Positions 13,619 through 27,217 of a stretch of 64,000 nt of DNA are shown one piece after another. Position 1 is the first letter of the stretch; every line of letters starts with the position of its first letter. The translations under genes and the position numbers were made by a program. The notes under the pieces are model-generated. The model made no database searches. It was given only the letters and a program-made list of their open reading frames with translations, and had not been told where the DNA came from. The DNA is from Luscinia megarhynchos. Taxonomy: Eukaryota > Chordata > Aves > Passeriformes > Turdidae. The DNA lies in NCBI GenBank assembly GCA_034336665.1, contig CM067568.1, positions 39,288,770 through 39,352,769 on the forward strand. The letters run 5' to 3'.

Positions 13619-16189
13619 GTAAATGGGGAGTTTCAAGGGTGAAACATGAACAGCAAAGCGAGCTATTATTGATCTCTGTGCTTATCAGTTTTGGCCTCAA
13701 CCAGGACTTTTTCCTATAGTGATGGGTGAAAAGTACTGTTACAAAAAACTGCTAGTGATGGGCTGTCATTGGTAACAAGCTCCAATGCAGCCTATGATGG
13801 AGGTGCATAAATGGATCTCTGTACGTGTGTGTGCCCTGGGATTACACAGAAGGCTTTGATATGACAAAATGAAGTTCTCTGTCGTATCTGGCATTGAGTG
13901 GCCCAGAGAAAGCACTTGGGAAACAGCCTTAGGCATGGTATGGTGGACTTTCATGGTTTTGCATCACATCAACATGACCTAGGTCTGCTGTGTTTATAGA
14001 TGAATAAGTATTATGGCAGTGACTGGACTTTATTGCTAATGACAAGGCAGATACACACCCTGTCAGCAGTGGGCATTCTTGTCCAGATTCAGGAAAGCTT
14101 GTCATAATGGATTTGTCACAGAACAAATCCCGTTGCCATAGACATGCAATTTCCAGTGAATCTCAAGGCTTCTTTGTTAACAAATAATAAGGACAACTTA
14201 TTGGCAGTGTGACTGGTCTTGGGAGACTCATTGACTATAGGCAGTGTGTGCCTGTGTGATTGAGTGACAAAACAAGTGTCCCACACCTGCAGATAGTGGA
14301 CGAGGCTGAAGGAGCAGATATGGCCCTCAGTGTGGGGTTCTGGTTCTTCCCAGATTTGGATTGGGAAGGGAAAATGCTCCCCTCTCTCTAGTCTCTCTCC
14401 AACCCCACCAGAAACATAGAGGTTGAATTTGTGTGTGGAGAAGGCTAGTCAGGGAACTTAGAGGATATCATTGGAATTTACAAGGCTGCTTTCCAAAGAT
14501 TGCTTCAGACATTCACTATGAACAGCTCACTAAAACTATTAACAGCTCATTTCAGCTATCTCCTGCCTTCTGTCCCCCTTCCTTTTGTCAGGAGAATATA
14601 TGGGGCTCTGAATGCAGTCTGTCTTCCACTGCATGGGTCTCTGTTGTTCTGCTTTGCTTCTTGGCTTTAAGTTCTTCATTTTTTGATGAAGCATCTTAAT
14701 ATGAGTGATCATATAGTTTTCCCATATATTTTGTTTCTGTTGCTCCTCTTTTGGCTTTTTGGTAGCTGCTTCTCTTTTACTGTAGGTGTTTCTCCTGGGA
14801 CTCGAGAGTTAATGGTTTTCTGGGCTATATGGATTATAGATTGTTATGAGATGGGACTATGAAGTCTGAAGAAACTTTTTCAGGACAGTGTTTCTGAGAT
14901 GTTAATCTTGGTGGTGCCCTTCTTACATGAGATCTGCCATATCTGCAGGGATTAATCCCATCACTAGTGCTGGAATCCATCTGGGGCTGATTCATCACAA
15001 GTGGGGTTACAGTGATGATTACAGAACTCAGCCTGGATTGCTCTACTAACCCAATACTTTGTGTTAACAGGAGTGGTTTTAATGCAATGCAATTAGCTCC
15101 AGCGAGGTCCTGTTGTACATCCCTCTAACCTTGGCTATTTCTCTTCACACAGAATGCCCTGCTGTAGTTTCCTACATTGTAGCTGTGGGATGAGCTGAGT
15201 TCCTACAGCGTTTTCCATCCTGGCAATACTACCCCAGAGCAGGAGTATAGTACAGGTTGCTTCTGCACTGTGAAAGGGACTCTTCCTCTCCTTTCTGAAA
15301 TCAGGACATACCAGCCATCATCTCTTTCTCTGTTCTATCAAAGGCCCTACAATACAGCAACAGCCACAGTAATCAGCCTGGCACAGTTCTGAGCAGCAGC
15401 AGTATTTTATAAGGAGACTGTGCATAGGCAAGAGTTCAAGAATTGTTATGTAAGAGAGCAGTACTGAGAAAAAAGATAATAAAATATAGCTCATAATAAT
15501 GGTACAAAAACTCTGTAGTTTTGCAACAAGTATGAAACATACTGAGTTATGCAGCAAGGGGGCAGAGCAGGGCAGGGCCAGGAGCCTGCCAGGTGTCTAA
15601 ATTATCTATGCCCTGTATTTCTGCCTTCCAAGAATTTTGAGCAAAACATTACATTGCTTCCTATGTGGATAAACTCTTGGTCAGAAAAGGATGGAGAAAG
15701 GAGAAAAAGTCACATATTCCTGCCTTGTAGTTACACTGGAATTAGTAAAGAAAGATGTGACATTAAAGTCATACCAACCCTGAAGGATCCTAGGTCTCAA
15801 CACAAACTTCTACCCCACAGGATTAGCAAATAAAATCAGTAAAACTTAACACACTTTCCTGTGATAACAATAAAACATGATTTAATCATGTTTAGCAAAT
15901 GTTAGTAGCTCAACAACCTTATTGGCCATGAGCTCAAAAGCCACACCTAGCCAATGTGGGGTTGTTCCCTTCTGTATGAGACCCCTCCCCACATTGCTCC
16001 CATACTCCCTCTCCCCCCATGGAAATTGTCTTGGAACAGCATCCACCTTTTCTTCTTGCTTTGGTGCAGGGTGACAAGACTTCTCTTGAGGGGTGATGAT
16101 GAAGGCTCTCCCAGGGTAGCTGTTGTGCTGTTCTCACCAGGAAGACATTAGTACTAGCACAGAATGAAATATGGCAAGTGGAGTGACAG

Positions 16190-16325
16190 CAGCTGTGTCT
16201 GGAGTGGCCTCAGATCCTATAATTACATCTCCTTTTATTACCTCTGCTAATGGCCCTCCAGGATGACAGAAATGATAATAAATTAACAGATTATGAACTC
16301 CACTTGCCACAAATTATGTGATTTT
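16190..16325. promoter_or_regulatory. candidate conserved non-coding element (intronic)
   Basis: A non-repetitive, TAAT-rich block (tataattaca, ttttattacctc, tgctaatggcc, gataataaattaacag, caaattatgtg) placed between ordinary intron and an A/T low-complexity stretch. Several homeodomain-type core words within 130 bases and no open frame are the only evidence. Confidence 0.28.
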
Positions 16326-16395
16326 CTTTTTTTTTTATTCTGGGAGCTCCCACTGCCAAACCACTGAAATAATAATAAAAAAAAATAAAATTAAG
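16322..16395. repeat. A/T low-complexity patches
   Basis: A T10-type run after ttttct and an aataataataaaaaaaaat run some 30 bases later. Simple-sequence slippage products with no further signal. Confidence 0.6.
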
Positions 16396-17839
16396 AAAAC
16401 ACCAACCTGAATGTCACATCAGCTATTGCAAATAAAGCAGCTTTTCTCAAGGTGCACCTGGGAAGGAGGGAAATATGTTCCCAGCTGTGTGCTAGAGCCA
16501 GGGGCTTCTCTTTTGGGGCAGTGGTAGATTAAGCACCTTTCAGGGTCAGACGTGAGAAAAGCAGCAAGAAATGGATCACTAAGGGCATTTTCTGGATGCT
16601 GGGCCATCAATAGCTCAAGAATGCAAAACAGTTGAATTCTAGCAATTCCTGAGAGCTATAAGATGACAGAAAATTTCACAGCTAGAAGTTCCCTAGTGTT
16701 ATAATCCTATAACAAATAGCAAACCTATGATTTTGGCAGGTGAAATTAACATTTACTTTCCCTGATCTCAACTCTTACAGCATGAGAGAGTTATATGATT
16801 TCCCCTGTGCTGCAGTGATTCAGGGACAGTCCATTAGCCCTTGCACTCCACATGTGTGAACGCTGGAGGAGAAGGCTCCCAGTTCTGTCAGACATTTCAA
16901 GTCCAGGCTTGACACCATAGTGCTCTCTCTTCCCACTCACCTGCTGGAGCTGTTGGCTACCTGGGAATGCTTCTGGCCAGGGGCTTTCCCAGGTGGGTGG
17001 GGCAATTACAGCTGGCTCTTTTGTTCTTCTTGGCAAAAGGTAAAATATGGTATCTCCTGTTCTCACCTGCCACAACAGCCTCTGGGAAAGGGCAATTAAT
17101 AGAGATGCTGTGTGTGCAGGCTACTGCTAGCATTAAATCAATTTTTCTTCTTAATTCTGTAGCAGAAAAGTACAAGCCATGCCTGTCCTGGATCCCCTTA
17201 CTCTATTATGTGACTCAGTCTTTAAGAAATGTTGTTCACAGGCTACATGGCAATGGCCTAACACCTTTTGTCATCCATGGGGAATGAAGATGCAGAAGGG
17301 CCATGTGATTGATCCAGAAGATGGACTTAAAGCAGCAGCCCAAATGCTGGACTTATCTCCGTGGTCAGAGCTAGGAGAGGGGTGGCCAGAGGAGAGATCT
17401 CAGGCTCTAAAGAGTGGAACCGTGGCTGTGCACCTTTATTCTGGTCTCAGGGCTAGTCTCATCAGTTCCCTGTGCAGCAGGCTGAGCTGTGGAGACAGGA
17501 TCCCAAGCATTGGAGCTGCAGCAGCCTGCACTTGGGCTGAGTCAGGAGAGCTGCATTCCAGAGCAGCACAGTTCTGAGTGCAGGGCAGAAGGGTGAGATA
17601 AAGGACAAGGCACCCACCTCCCAGCCTGAGCAAGAGGTGGGGTTCTTCAGGGCTGTGTGGAGCACAGGCTGTGCTGTACAGGAATCAGTCTCACATTCAT
17701 GGAGCTGGATTTGCAGCTCTTCTCCCCAGTAGCCTGAACTCCTCTTTAGCTGTTCCCTCTGGCACTCCTCCCCAATGGTTTATTGATTCTTCCCTCCCAC
17801 CCACTGCTCCCCTCAGACCTTGCACACACAGCACGTGAC

Positions 17840-18145
17840 AGCTGATTGGTATCTGTTAATTAATGTGGCCTGGGGCCTCTTTTCTATTCAGTGGCCTGAT
17901 AAGGGAAATTGGATGTCCAAGGGCTGCCAGGCCATTATCACCCTTTGCTTCCCCTGGCAACACAAACACAAAACATGGCGTAGAGATAAATAAATACCAC
18001 TAACCCACCCTTCTGCCTTCCCTTCCCCAGCTGAGATAGTGCAGATAGAAAAGGAGATCCCACAGTCAGTCAATATAGCAATCATCAGCTCTTTTGTTAA
18101 TTGCCAACTTGATAACAAGAGAAATCAAATGATCATCATGGTGGC
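17840..18145. promoter_or_regulatory. candidate conserved non-coding element(s) (intronic)
   Basis: Two adjacent blocks stand out: 17850-17960 (gttaattaatgtggcctggg, ggcctgataaggg with a GATA core, gccattatcaccc with an inverted GATA core) and 18060-18145 (cagtcaatatagcaatcatc, ttgttaattgcc, cttgataacaag, caaatgatcatcatgg). Paired GATA/TAAT-type words without repeats or coding potential resemble enhancer sequence. This is inference from texture only. Confidence 0.33.
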
Positions 18146-19364
18146 TGTCTACATGAGCCCCGATGTGGGGCCAAGAGCTATGAGCAGGGTGGGGTGTGGG
18201 ATAGAGAAGTCCAGCTGAGCTCTGTATGTAGCCAGCAGAGCTGGGAGTCTTCTGCACAGAGGCTCATGAGTTCAGAGGTCTCTTGGTGATCACCAAGGCT
18301 TCATATGCATCTGGGGGGAAAAGTGCCTGGGGAGGCTGCTGGAGCATCACCCTCCCAGCTGGGGCATGCCTGGGTGTCCCATTCTTTCACAGCTCTGGGA
18401 ACCTTTAGAAGCCAGGGGCTGCCAAAAAAGTGCAATTTCTGCCCTTTCATGCTGGGCAAAAGCTGCCTAGAGAGGACCAACACACTGTGCTTGACATTCC
18501 TGTTTGTAATGACTGTTACATCTCCCAGGATCTTTCATGGTCTGGAGATACTCTTGAAGGCATAACAGACAATTTTCCTTCCCATGCACTTTTTTTCCCC
18601 ACCTTGAGGTGGATATTGCCTCTGGTTTTTGTCCTCTTCACTTTCTCAAGTGAACTCTGAGGCTGTCAGGGTCTATCTTTGCTCTTTCTGTATTTTGGGA
18701 GAATATTTAGTTTGCTGTGGGGGCTGGTTCCATTGCTACCAGGTTTGGCTATGATTTAGGTACTTTTATGACACACAAAGGAATTCTGTCACTGGGTAGG
18801 GTTGTAGGCAGAGCTGCTTGTATGGAGATTAGAGTGTCATGAGGAATAGAAGAGGATTCTGTTCACAAATGTATTCATTTTTGAACACATTTTGGTATTT
18901 TGTTGTGGCAGAACCTTTTCTTACCTTTGTCAAAATGTGAGATTGTAGTATACTTGTAATTCAGGCCTGTTTCATTCCCTCCTATCCCATCAGAAGCCCT
19001 CTTTTGCAATCTGGAGCTCTGCTCATTTTTCAGCTGGGACAGGCTAAATGGGCTGCGATACAGACCTGCAGAGGAAGAGAGGGAAGGCAATGTGGTACAA
19101 AAGAGTACTGGTTCAAAAGAGTTGCTGCTGTGGAAGAAACAGTGGTCATTGAAAAGAGGTCATCACCAACCTTGGCCTCCCATAAATGCAATCAGAGGAT
19201 CAGGACTCCTGTCTGAGGCTGTGGGTGGGCATGGGGAGCAAAGAGAAGGGTAAGGTCCATGTGTGCTACATGTGTGCTGATTGCTACAGAGACAGGGTCA
19301 CTTTAGTGAGTTGTTTGGGGTTTTTTTAAAGCAGCAGGTCAGTAGGGAAGAGGGCATGGTTTGA

Positions 19365-19754
<390 letters not shown>

Positions 19755-20756
19755 TGACCTGGGGGGAGACTAGAGCCTGCTGCCTAGGAATCTCTGCCTG
19801 TGTCATGCAACATTCTCAAAGCTCCACTCTAAGCTGGAAAGCAGGGAGAAATGAGGCTTCCTGCTGCTAGAGCCCTAGCTGTGCTCTGACCCTGTAGTAG
19901 GGAGTGGAACACACAGGGATGGACTGGTTGCTGGTTTCAGGCAGTAAAAGGGTCTGTGGAGGCCTTTTATGAGCTCAGAAAAGGGATGTGAGCCAAACCT
20001 GCATCACCTCAGCAAACAGGGAAACTTGTCCCAATTTCAAAATGCTGTGGGGTTTGGGCTGCCTGGCCCTGTCCTGGAGACGCTGAGGTACCAGAGACAC
20101 TGAATCCCTCATTAACTGGGAGACTGTGGATGTAGATTGCAGCCCTCAGTTCAGCAGGCTGCATTGTATCAAAGCCAGCCAGACACGGATTTGCTCAGGA
20201 GTCCCATCTGAAAGGGAATCTGCTAAAGCTACTGTGTGACACGGGCTCCCTCTACATCCCCTGAGTCTCATTGACTCACATCAGATCTCTTTGCCAAATT
20301 TACATCATGCAGGTCACAGAATTCACCCTTGCAGCCCAGCACTGAAACCAGTATCTATGCCTGGCTAAAGTCACTTTACAGAAAAACACCCAGTATGAAG
20401 CTGGAAGATTAAAAGAGGGGGAGTCTTCATCTTGCTTGGCAGCTGACTCTAATAATTAAACATTCTCTCAGTTAAAAAAAAAGTCTGTTTGCATGAGTTC
20501 AGCTTCAGAAGAATGATCTTTGTTGAGCTGGGTCCTATGACTCTGGGTCTTTTTGTACCTGACAGCTTGACATGATAAACTTCCTGTTCCATAGTTGTGT
20601 TCCTTGGCTATGGATACATTACTTCAAGTGTAAGGACATGGTCCAGGATTCTGTGAGGCTGCCTCACCATTTTACACCATTCTGTCCCTGTTTGCCATCC
20701 ATCCACTCCTTAGCAGTAGCAATTTAAAATAAAAAAAACCAAAAAATCCTTACAGC

Positions 20757-21098
20757 TCATTGATACAAATGTTGAATAGCAGCTTGTTTTTATACTGATC
20801 CCTGTGGATTTCCATGAGAAAACTCCTTCTTCAGGGATGATTCACCACTGATAGCTACTGTGAGATCTGTCATCTAGCCAGTTACTAATCAATTGAAAGT
20901 GTTCTTTATTGATATTGCATAGTGCTAATTTTTTAATGAGAATGTCCTGTGGTCCTAAGCCAAGTGCCTTATAAAAACCTAAGTCTATTATATTTGTGCA
21001 GTTAACTTTATCAACCAAACTTGTAATCTCATCAGAGAATGAAATCAAGTTTGTTTGACAAGACCTCTATTCCCAAATATCATGTTGACTGGCAGTAA
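20757..21098 (-). mobile_element. CR1-type LINE fragment, reverse-transcriptase region (degraded)
   Basis: On the minus strand, 21048-20842 reads ISFSDEITSLVDKVNCTNII, DLGFYKALGLGPQDILIKKL and LISNWLDDRS. This follows the CR1/L3 reverse-transcriptase layout in which a strand of the form 'YLDFSKAFDTVSHNILI.KL' is followed by a 'W..NWL..R' block. Further along the minus strand, an out-of-frame NPQGSV and LFNICIN block corresponds to the 'PQGSVLGPVLFNIFIND' motif. Frameshifts and the loss of the DFSKAFD aspartates show it is dead. It lies antisense in the last ESRRB intron. Confidence 0.75.
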
Positions 21099-21100
21099 AA

Positions 21101-21224
21101 TCACAGAATCATTTATGATGGAAAAAACCTTTAAGATCACCACTTCCAACTGTTAGCCCAGCACTGCCAAGTCCAACACAAAACCATGTCCCTAAGTACC
21201 ATATTTACATGTCTTATAAATGCC
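21101..21224 (-). mobile_element. CR1 LINE 3' tail, nested insertion
   Basis: Text beginning tcacagaatca and continuing ggaaaaaacctttaagatca, cttccaactgttagcccagc and actgccaagtccaacac matches the reverse complement of a CR1 3' untranslated region and tail. It is better preserved than the LINE sequence on either side, and it interrupts that older element between its reverse-transcriptase part and its upstream part. A younger CR1 copy inserted into an older one is the simplest reading. Confidence 0.75.
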
Positions 21225-21865
21225 ATCTTATTAGTCTTAATTGAATGTCACCTTTATTTTTTCCCTTTTTTTTTTGCCCTGGTTCACATCAGTCTTGGGT
21301 AGAAATTATCAGATAAGACCTAGGAAAATACCTGCATCATTTAAACATTTCCAGTCATCTTGAATTTCTTAAAAATACCAAGACTTCTTAATCTACCCTG
21401 GATGACCCTCAGCCAGTAATTTTAGAACTCTTAAAGCCATGTTATCCAGCTCTGCTGAATTCTGTGAAGTTTGTCCTAATACCTTCTTGCATAAACAACA
21501 GACTATGAAGTCTTCATCATCTTCATATAACACAGATATATAAAGCTTCTCTTTTCCAAATAAGACAGAAATACTCATGCAGGACTTCTATCTGCTCTTC
21601 ACTGCTATTAGTAGGTGAATAATCTCCAGTTGAAAAGAACCCCCCCCCATAAATGATCATTTTTCTTCCATTCCTTAAATATTTATAAAACTTCTTTACT
21701 GTCCTTAGCCCTTCTAGCCATGGCTTTTCCTCCTATGTCCTTCATTTCCCCTATTGTTTTTCTGCACTTCATAACTTCATTCCCTTTTTCAATTTCTCAT
21801 ATATTGCTTTTTTAATTTTAATTGCTGCCTTCACTTTGCCAGTGAACCAGGATGGGCAGATGGCC
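21225..21865 (-). mobile_element. CR1-type LINE fragment, ORF2 part upstream of the reverse transcriptase (degraded)
   Basis: Minus-strand sequence with the texture of old CR1 ORF2 between endonuclease and reverse transcriptase: cttcataacttcattccctt, aattgctgccttcactttg and ccagtgaaccaggatggg resemble the reverse complement of the amniote CR1 consensus in this region. Order and strand agree with the reverse-transcriptase fragment at 20757-21098, as expected for one element split by the nested copy. Many stops and indels are present; a poly-C run sits near 21641. Confidence 0.5.
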
Positions 21866-23529
21866 AAGGCTAGCCTCTCTTGTCTGTGCAGTGGTGGCTA
21901 TGGGTGATGTAATCACCCTGTTAAGGCCCTGTCTACCAGGAGGGTCACAGGATTAAACAGGGAGAGGCTGAAGTGCTCGGGTAGCAGTTGTGACAGAAGT
22001 GCCACACTGGGACATTTAGCTGGCCCATGCTGTGGACACTGCTGTCGAGTTTTTCACAGTGCAACAGAAGCACTCTGCTGTTGTTGCTCACTGTGCTTTC
22101 AGGACTAAGCCCAGAGTAAGGCTTATGAGACAGTCTCCACAGGAGAGGAGTAAAACTAAACAAAGACAGAACAGAACAACCAACACTCATCAGATGCTTT
22201 AGGGCTCCATTTCCAGTTCTGTGGAGTAAAGAAACCAAGGTAAGGGTCAGGAAGCACAGGCCAAAGCATGTTCTCAGCTGGATAGAAAGTCACTCTGACT
22301 TCACTGGTTTGTCCTACTGCAGCTGGAAGTGTAGCTATGTAGAAGCATAATCCACAAAAGTCCTGCTTTGATATTTGTATTGAAACATATGAAAGCAAAG
22401 CATGGGATTTTGTTTTCATGTAATTAAAGCTTCTTGCAACACACAGGTAAGGAAGCTGGAATATGGCAAGTGTATTTTTCTGTTGTAACTTAACATTGAA
22501 CCTTCATGTTCTTTTAATGCCATTTATTTTTCTTAGTGTATCTTTGACAGGGATAAACTTACAGAGCCTATATATGTGTGCTTGCCATGCAAACAGCCAA
22601 TTCCTAAAATTCGAGGGAGAGCAGTTTGGGCCAGGTTTCATCTCCCTTGTATCAGAGATAGGGCTCAAAGATGAACACCTTGATTAGCACCTGTACTGCC
22701 TAAAACTGGTTTCTGCCTTCCCTCCCACGTAGATAAATTCTGGGTGTAATTGCTCATGCAATCCAAGTTCTAGGGACTTATGCAGCCCTGTGTGACCCTT
22801 TGGTTCTAAGAGTTCAGACAAATGAAAATAGAAGTGGGAGCTCACTCACTCTTTACTAGAGAAGAAGCTGACAGAAGGCTGATCTCTGAGTCCTTGGTGT
22901 GACGCACCAGCACCACACCTGCTGGGATTGGCAAAGATAATTCAAGACATCTCTGTCTAGTAAGTGCATTTTAGAGAGCTGAGGGATAAATTCTTAATTC
23001 TCAGAGCAGCGGGCAAGTCCCAGACAATATGATCACCCATTTTTTGATGGAGTAGAGTTGATGTAGACCTAATTTGTTACCCTTCAGAGTCAGCAGTCCA
23101 TTTTTAAGCATTCCTGAGTCCTCTTTCCTTAGGAAGAAAAATTGATCAGCCAATATATTGAGGAGTCCTCTAGGTTAGCATACAGCACATATTCATTTTA
23201 AGATATCCCAGAGTTGCCAAAATTTATTTCCCCTTTTCTTTCTGCAATGCATTTTAATGCTAAGATGGAGTGAGCAATGTCTGGGTCTGGCAAAGGGATG
23301 CATAGCAAATTCAAATGGCTACTAATGGGTCCTGTGGGGTTCTCATTCCTGTGAGAAGCTGCAAGAACAGAGTTAGGTGAGGAAGCAGTGGGCCTCATTC
23401 ATTCTCACACCTGCCCTGTGCCCATGCCAGCAGTGCTGGAGAAGGGCTCCTGGTATGCAGCCCAGCTTCTAGGCCAGCTGACCCTCAGGGACATGGTCAG
23501 GCAGCCTGCCCCCAACCTCAGTGCTCTGG

Positions 23530-23680
23530 TAGCTGGAAAAATTCATAGCTATTGATTTCGTAATTAACAGTTTATCAATGCCATCGACACCAGTTCACTG
23601 ATGGATTGCAAGGAAATTAATCCTGCAATGTTCGTTTATTTTTTGCTGTCAGATGCCAATTTTGAGCTTCTTTCAGCAGA
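23530..23680. promoter_or_regulatory. candidate conserved non-coding element (intronic)
   Basis: This block combines AT-rich homeodomain words (gctattgatttcg, cgtaattaacag, tttatcaatgcc, ggaaattaatcctgc) with retained CpGs (ttcgtaatt, catcgacacc, gttcgttta). It has no coding frame and no repeat signature. The density of such words over 150 bases is unusual for this intron. Confidence 0.35.
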
Positions 23681-25189
23681 GTGTGGTGGGGGTGGGCAGC
23701 CTTTGATCTTTATTTCCCCAGTTTCTCTCTCTGGATACACTTAGTTATTTAGTGCTGTTAAGTCTTGCCACCTTTACAGAGGCCAGGTGGCAGAAGGGAA
23801 GTTTTGGGATTCTGTCTAGTGTACAGCAGAATCAGTACCAAAAAGCAGAGCACCCACTTTACCCTGAAGCATGGCTCATTGCACAGTAATTCTACCACCC
23901 GCTGGGATCTGCAAACTCTGACAGGCTGTGATTACTTCTCCCCCTTGTGACCCTAGCTACAAGGACATTCAACAGTAAGGACAGAGGACATTCCAGCTTT
24001 TGATACTTCCAGTCTTCAAAATGACCTCTGAGACTTGGCAGGATACAAATCCCACTTACTTCTCTTGGATTGTGTATGGAAATTTTTCAGAGGTGCTACC
24101 TGGCTGGGACAAGTTGCCTGACTGACTTGGCAACATGCTTCTTTCTCCCTGCTTTTCAGAATCAACCTCTGTGTCTAGTTCAGGTTGCTGTGATTGACCT
24201 AGAAGCCTTCTTTCTGAGCTTCTTTGCCTGGTCTCTTGAATAAAAATGTATAATAAATGTATCAAGAATCATTCTTTGGTAGGCTTCTTGGGGATGTTTC
24301 CCTTTATTATCTTCTTAATTAGTGCATTCCTTCTAAACAGCTTCTTAAACAGCTTTCTTGCTAGACATAATATTTTCCCTACTGTTGTAATACTTTATAA
24401 ATTATGCATCATAAATAGCATTTTTACCACAAATGTATCTTACAAAATTCACAGTCTCTAATTTGTGTTGTGCTCTCCACAAAGATGACACATGTTTCTA
24501 GAGATATTTTAGCACTTCAGTCAGCTTTCCTCCCCTTCTCTGCTGTCACTCTGGGGAACCCATGTCCTCACATTTGTGTTTGTGTGTAGGCTGAGCCAGA
24601 GCACTGGCACACTGCAAAGCTCAGGCTGTGATGGCAGGGGGTGCAACTACATATGTGCATGCGTGCTTGCCATACTGTCTCTTCACCATTGCTTCTGAAT
24701 TTGTTGCCTTGTGGCAGGAACCTTTATCAATAGGTTCAGTATTGATTAAAAGTCTCTGAACAATGAAGACAAGGCATCAGTGTCTCCAGCTGTGTCATGG
24801 TTGTAAGAAAGAAGCACGTATCAGCAAGATGAAAAGGGAGAAAACCTTTGGTGATGCTGTGCCTCTCTGCTTTTCGGTGCTTCCCTCTGGCACCATGACT
24901 TACCCACAAGTTTAGCAGTCTGTGTTCAGCATGGCTCCCTATCTCAGCCCTTACCAGCTAGCTACCTTCGCTTCACAGACACACCAAGGAGCCTTGCAAG
25001 CCCTGCTAGCCCCTCCAACAGCTCATAGAAATCCAGCTGGAGCCTAAGGGAGGCGTGGGTTTCCTTTATTTCAGCAGGAAGCTCCTTGAGCAGCTGCTGG
25101 CAGTCTCTGAAAGCAGGGGCATATGCACAAAGGTGGGTCTGGCAGCACCCCTGGGCACGCTGGTTGTGACCTCCTGGGGCTTTTCTGTC

Positions 25190-25300
25190 TTGCTGACACC
25201 CTTAGCAGCTGCACGGCAATTAGGCAGTTTAGACAGATGAAGCGCTAGAGCAGCGTTAATTATTCTTAATGAGATTGCTCCCAAGCGGCAGCGCAGCAGC
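25190..25300. promoter_or_regulatory. candidate conserved non-coding element near last ESRRB exon
   Basis: A compact block with cacggcaattaggcag, gaagcgctagagcagcg, gttaattattcttaatgag and cccaagcggcagcgcagcag. It combines retained CpGs and an inverted TAAT pair 0.4 kb upstream of the last coding exon. It could act as an enhancer or splicing element; evidence is texture only. Confidence 0.3.
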
Positions 25301-25652
25301 TGCTGCCCCTTGCGGGGTGACTCTGCCCATAGGAGCACGGAGGGCAAGTGAAAGTGCAAATCACAAAGGCCCCTGCCTGACCCCTGCCTGCACTGGGGCG
25401 GCTGGGCAGCACACAGGGCACGTGTGCCACCCACCCACCCCTGGGAGCCTTCCTGTCCCTGCACTGCTGGGCCAGCACACTGGGCTGCTGCCCAACTTCG
25501 TGCAGCAGCACCACCCCTGCAGCAAGCTGGATTTTTCCACTTAAAAACAAACCTAAAAACACCCCTCACCTCCTGCCCTGGGGAGGGGGGGAACAAAAAC
25601 AACCCAAAAAAACTCCACAAGAACAGATAAGAAGGAAAGAAAACATCATTAG

Positions 25653-25952
<300 letters not shown>

Positions 25953-27090
25953 CAGCCCCAGCACCAGCCGACAGTGGCCGGGGAACAAACTAGAAACAAA
26001 GATGCAGACAACGGAGCAATCCAAACAGCAGCAGCAGCCACCGCCGGCTTTTATCTCCAATCATTTATTATGGAAGAATTATTTAATGTCTATCTGTCGG
26101 CGTGACTGCAGAATCTTGTGTACAGGAGGGGGGAAACTTTTAATCAGTCACCTGTTTCTCTTTTTTTTCGTTGTTTTCTCTGTGGGAAATACCAGATTAT
26201 GCTCTTGCACTTGTTGAGGCATCATTGGGGCTCAGCCCCTCTGCTCAGTGATGCTCTCAGCGCTGTCCAGGCTGCCTGCTTCCCAGCTCCCTCTGCCACT
26301 TCTGGAGGGGGAGTGGGGACAGAAGCAGGAGGAGAGGAAGAATAGAATCAATATAAACTTTATCTGCTGGTGTTACAAGGGGTCAGTTAGAAAGGGAAGC
26401 AGCCACGGTCCTTTTGTCACCTTTCTGCCTCTTACCATAGAGTAGATGCTCCTTTGGAGAGCAATGCTGCTGGACCTCTCCTGAACAAAATGGCTGCCTC
26501 CCAGACTCCTCTAACACTTGCACATACAGGCCCCACTTCTTACTGGGAAAGATGCTCCTAACTGTGTAAGATACTCTGCCACCTTGTACAGTGTGTCATT
26601 ATGCCTGGCTAGTCCCTCCCATGTACAACCCCCGCAGGCCCCTGAAGAGGTAGGAGGTATGTCTCTGAGAAAATGCAAGTCTTTCCCAAATGGCAAGAGA
26701 AAAGAGCCTGATGTTAAGCTTCAGTGCTGGGTTGACTTGATAATCTCTGCATCCTCTCCTATGTGGTGCTAACTACAATTCTTCCACACTCTTCACCCCA
26801 TAGTGTATCACACCTGCCTCTTCAGCTCAGCTGAGTGCCATTCCCTACCTGTTCCTTGTGGCAGAGAACACAAGGCTTTGTCTGCATGGTTACTGCCCAA
26901 GTATAAATACACCCCACACCAGATCTTCCCTAGACTTCATTAGAGCTCTTTGGCTCCACAGAGACTTTAGGCTTATTGCCAAATTCTAGTTAGGAATCAA
27001 GGGCACTGCTTTTCAGAGGAGGCAGCTCTAGAGCCTGAGAGATTGCTTTCTTGTGGCAGCCTAGGGAAATAAATTAGAGGATGGCATGAA
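25953..27090 (+). other. ESRRB: ESRRB 3' UTR (approximate extent)
   Basis: Transcribed sequence is expected downstream of the stop. The first ~200 bases keep CpGs and an ordered, non-repetitive texture (caacggagcaatcc, cagcagcagcagccaccgcc, aattatttaatgtc, tgtcggcgtgactgc), which suggests a conserved proximal UTR. The 3' end is uncertain: an AATATA variant signal occurs at about 26348 and a canonical AATAAA at 27068-27073, and longer UTRs cannot be excluded. Open frames within it are short and unrecognised. Confidence 0.5.
27068..27073 (+). other. candidate polyadenylation signal AATAAA
   Basis: This is the first canonical AATAAA I found on the + strand after the ESRRB stop (within gggaaataaattag). 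It is followed 20-35 bases later by mixed sequence and by a weak GT/T-rich segment. It would give a ~1.1-kb 3' UTR. Real use is unproven. Confidence 0.35.
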
Positions 27091-27217
27091 ACCCCTGATA
27101 CTCCAACTACTGTCTTCCCCTGCCTCATCCCATTATCCTCAACAGCAGGACTAGAGCTAGCATAGGTTAAACCTGGGGCTGATAAGAGATTCTCTTGCTG
27201 ATCAGAAAGCAAATACC

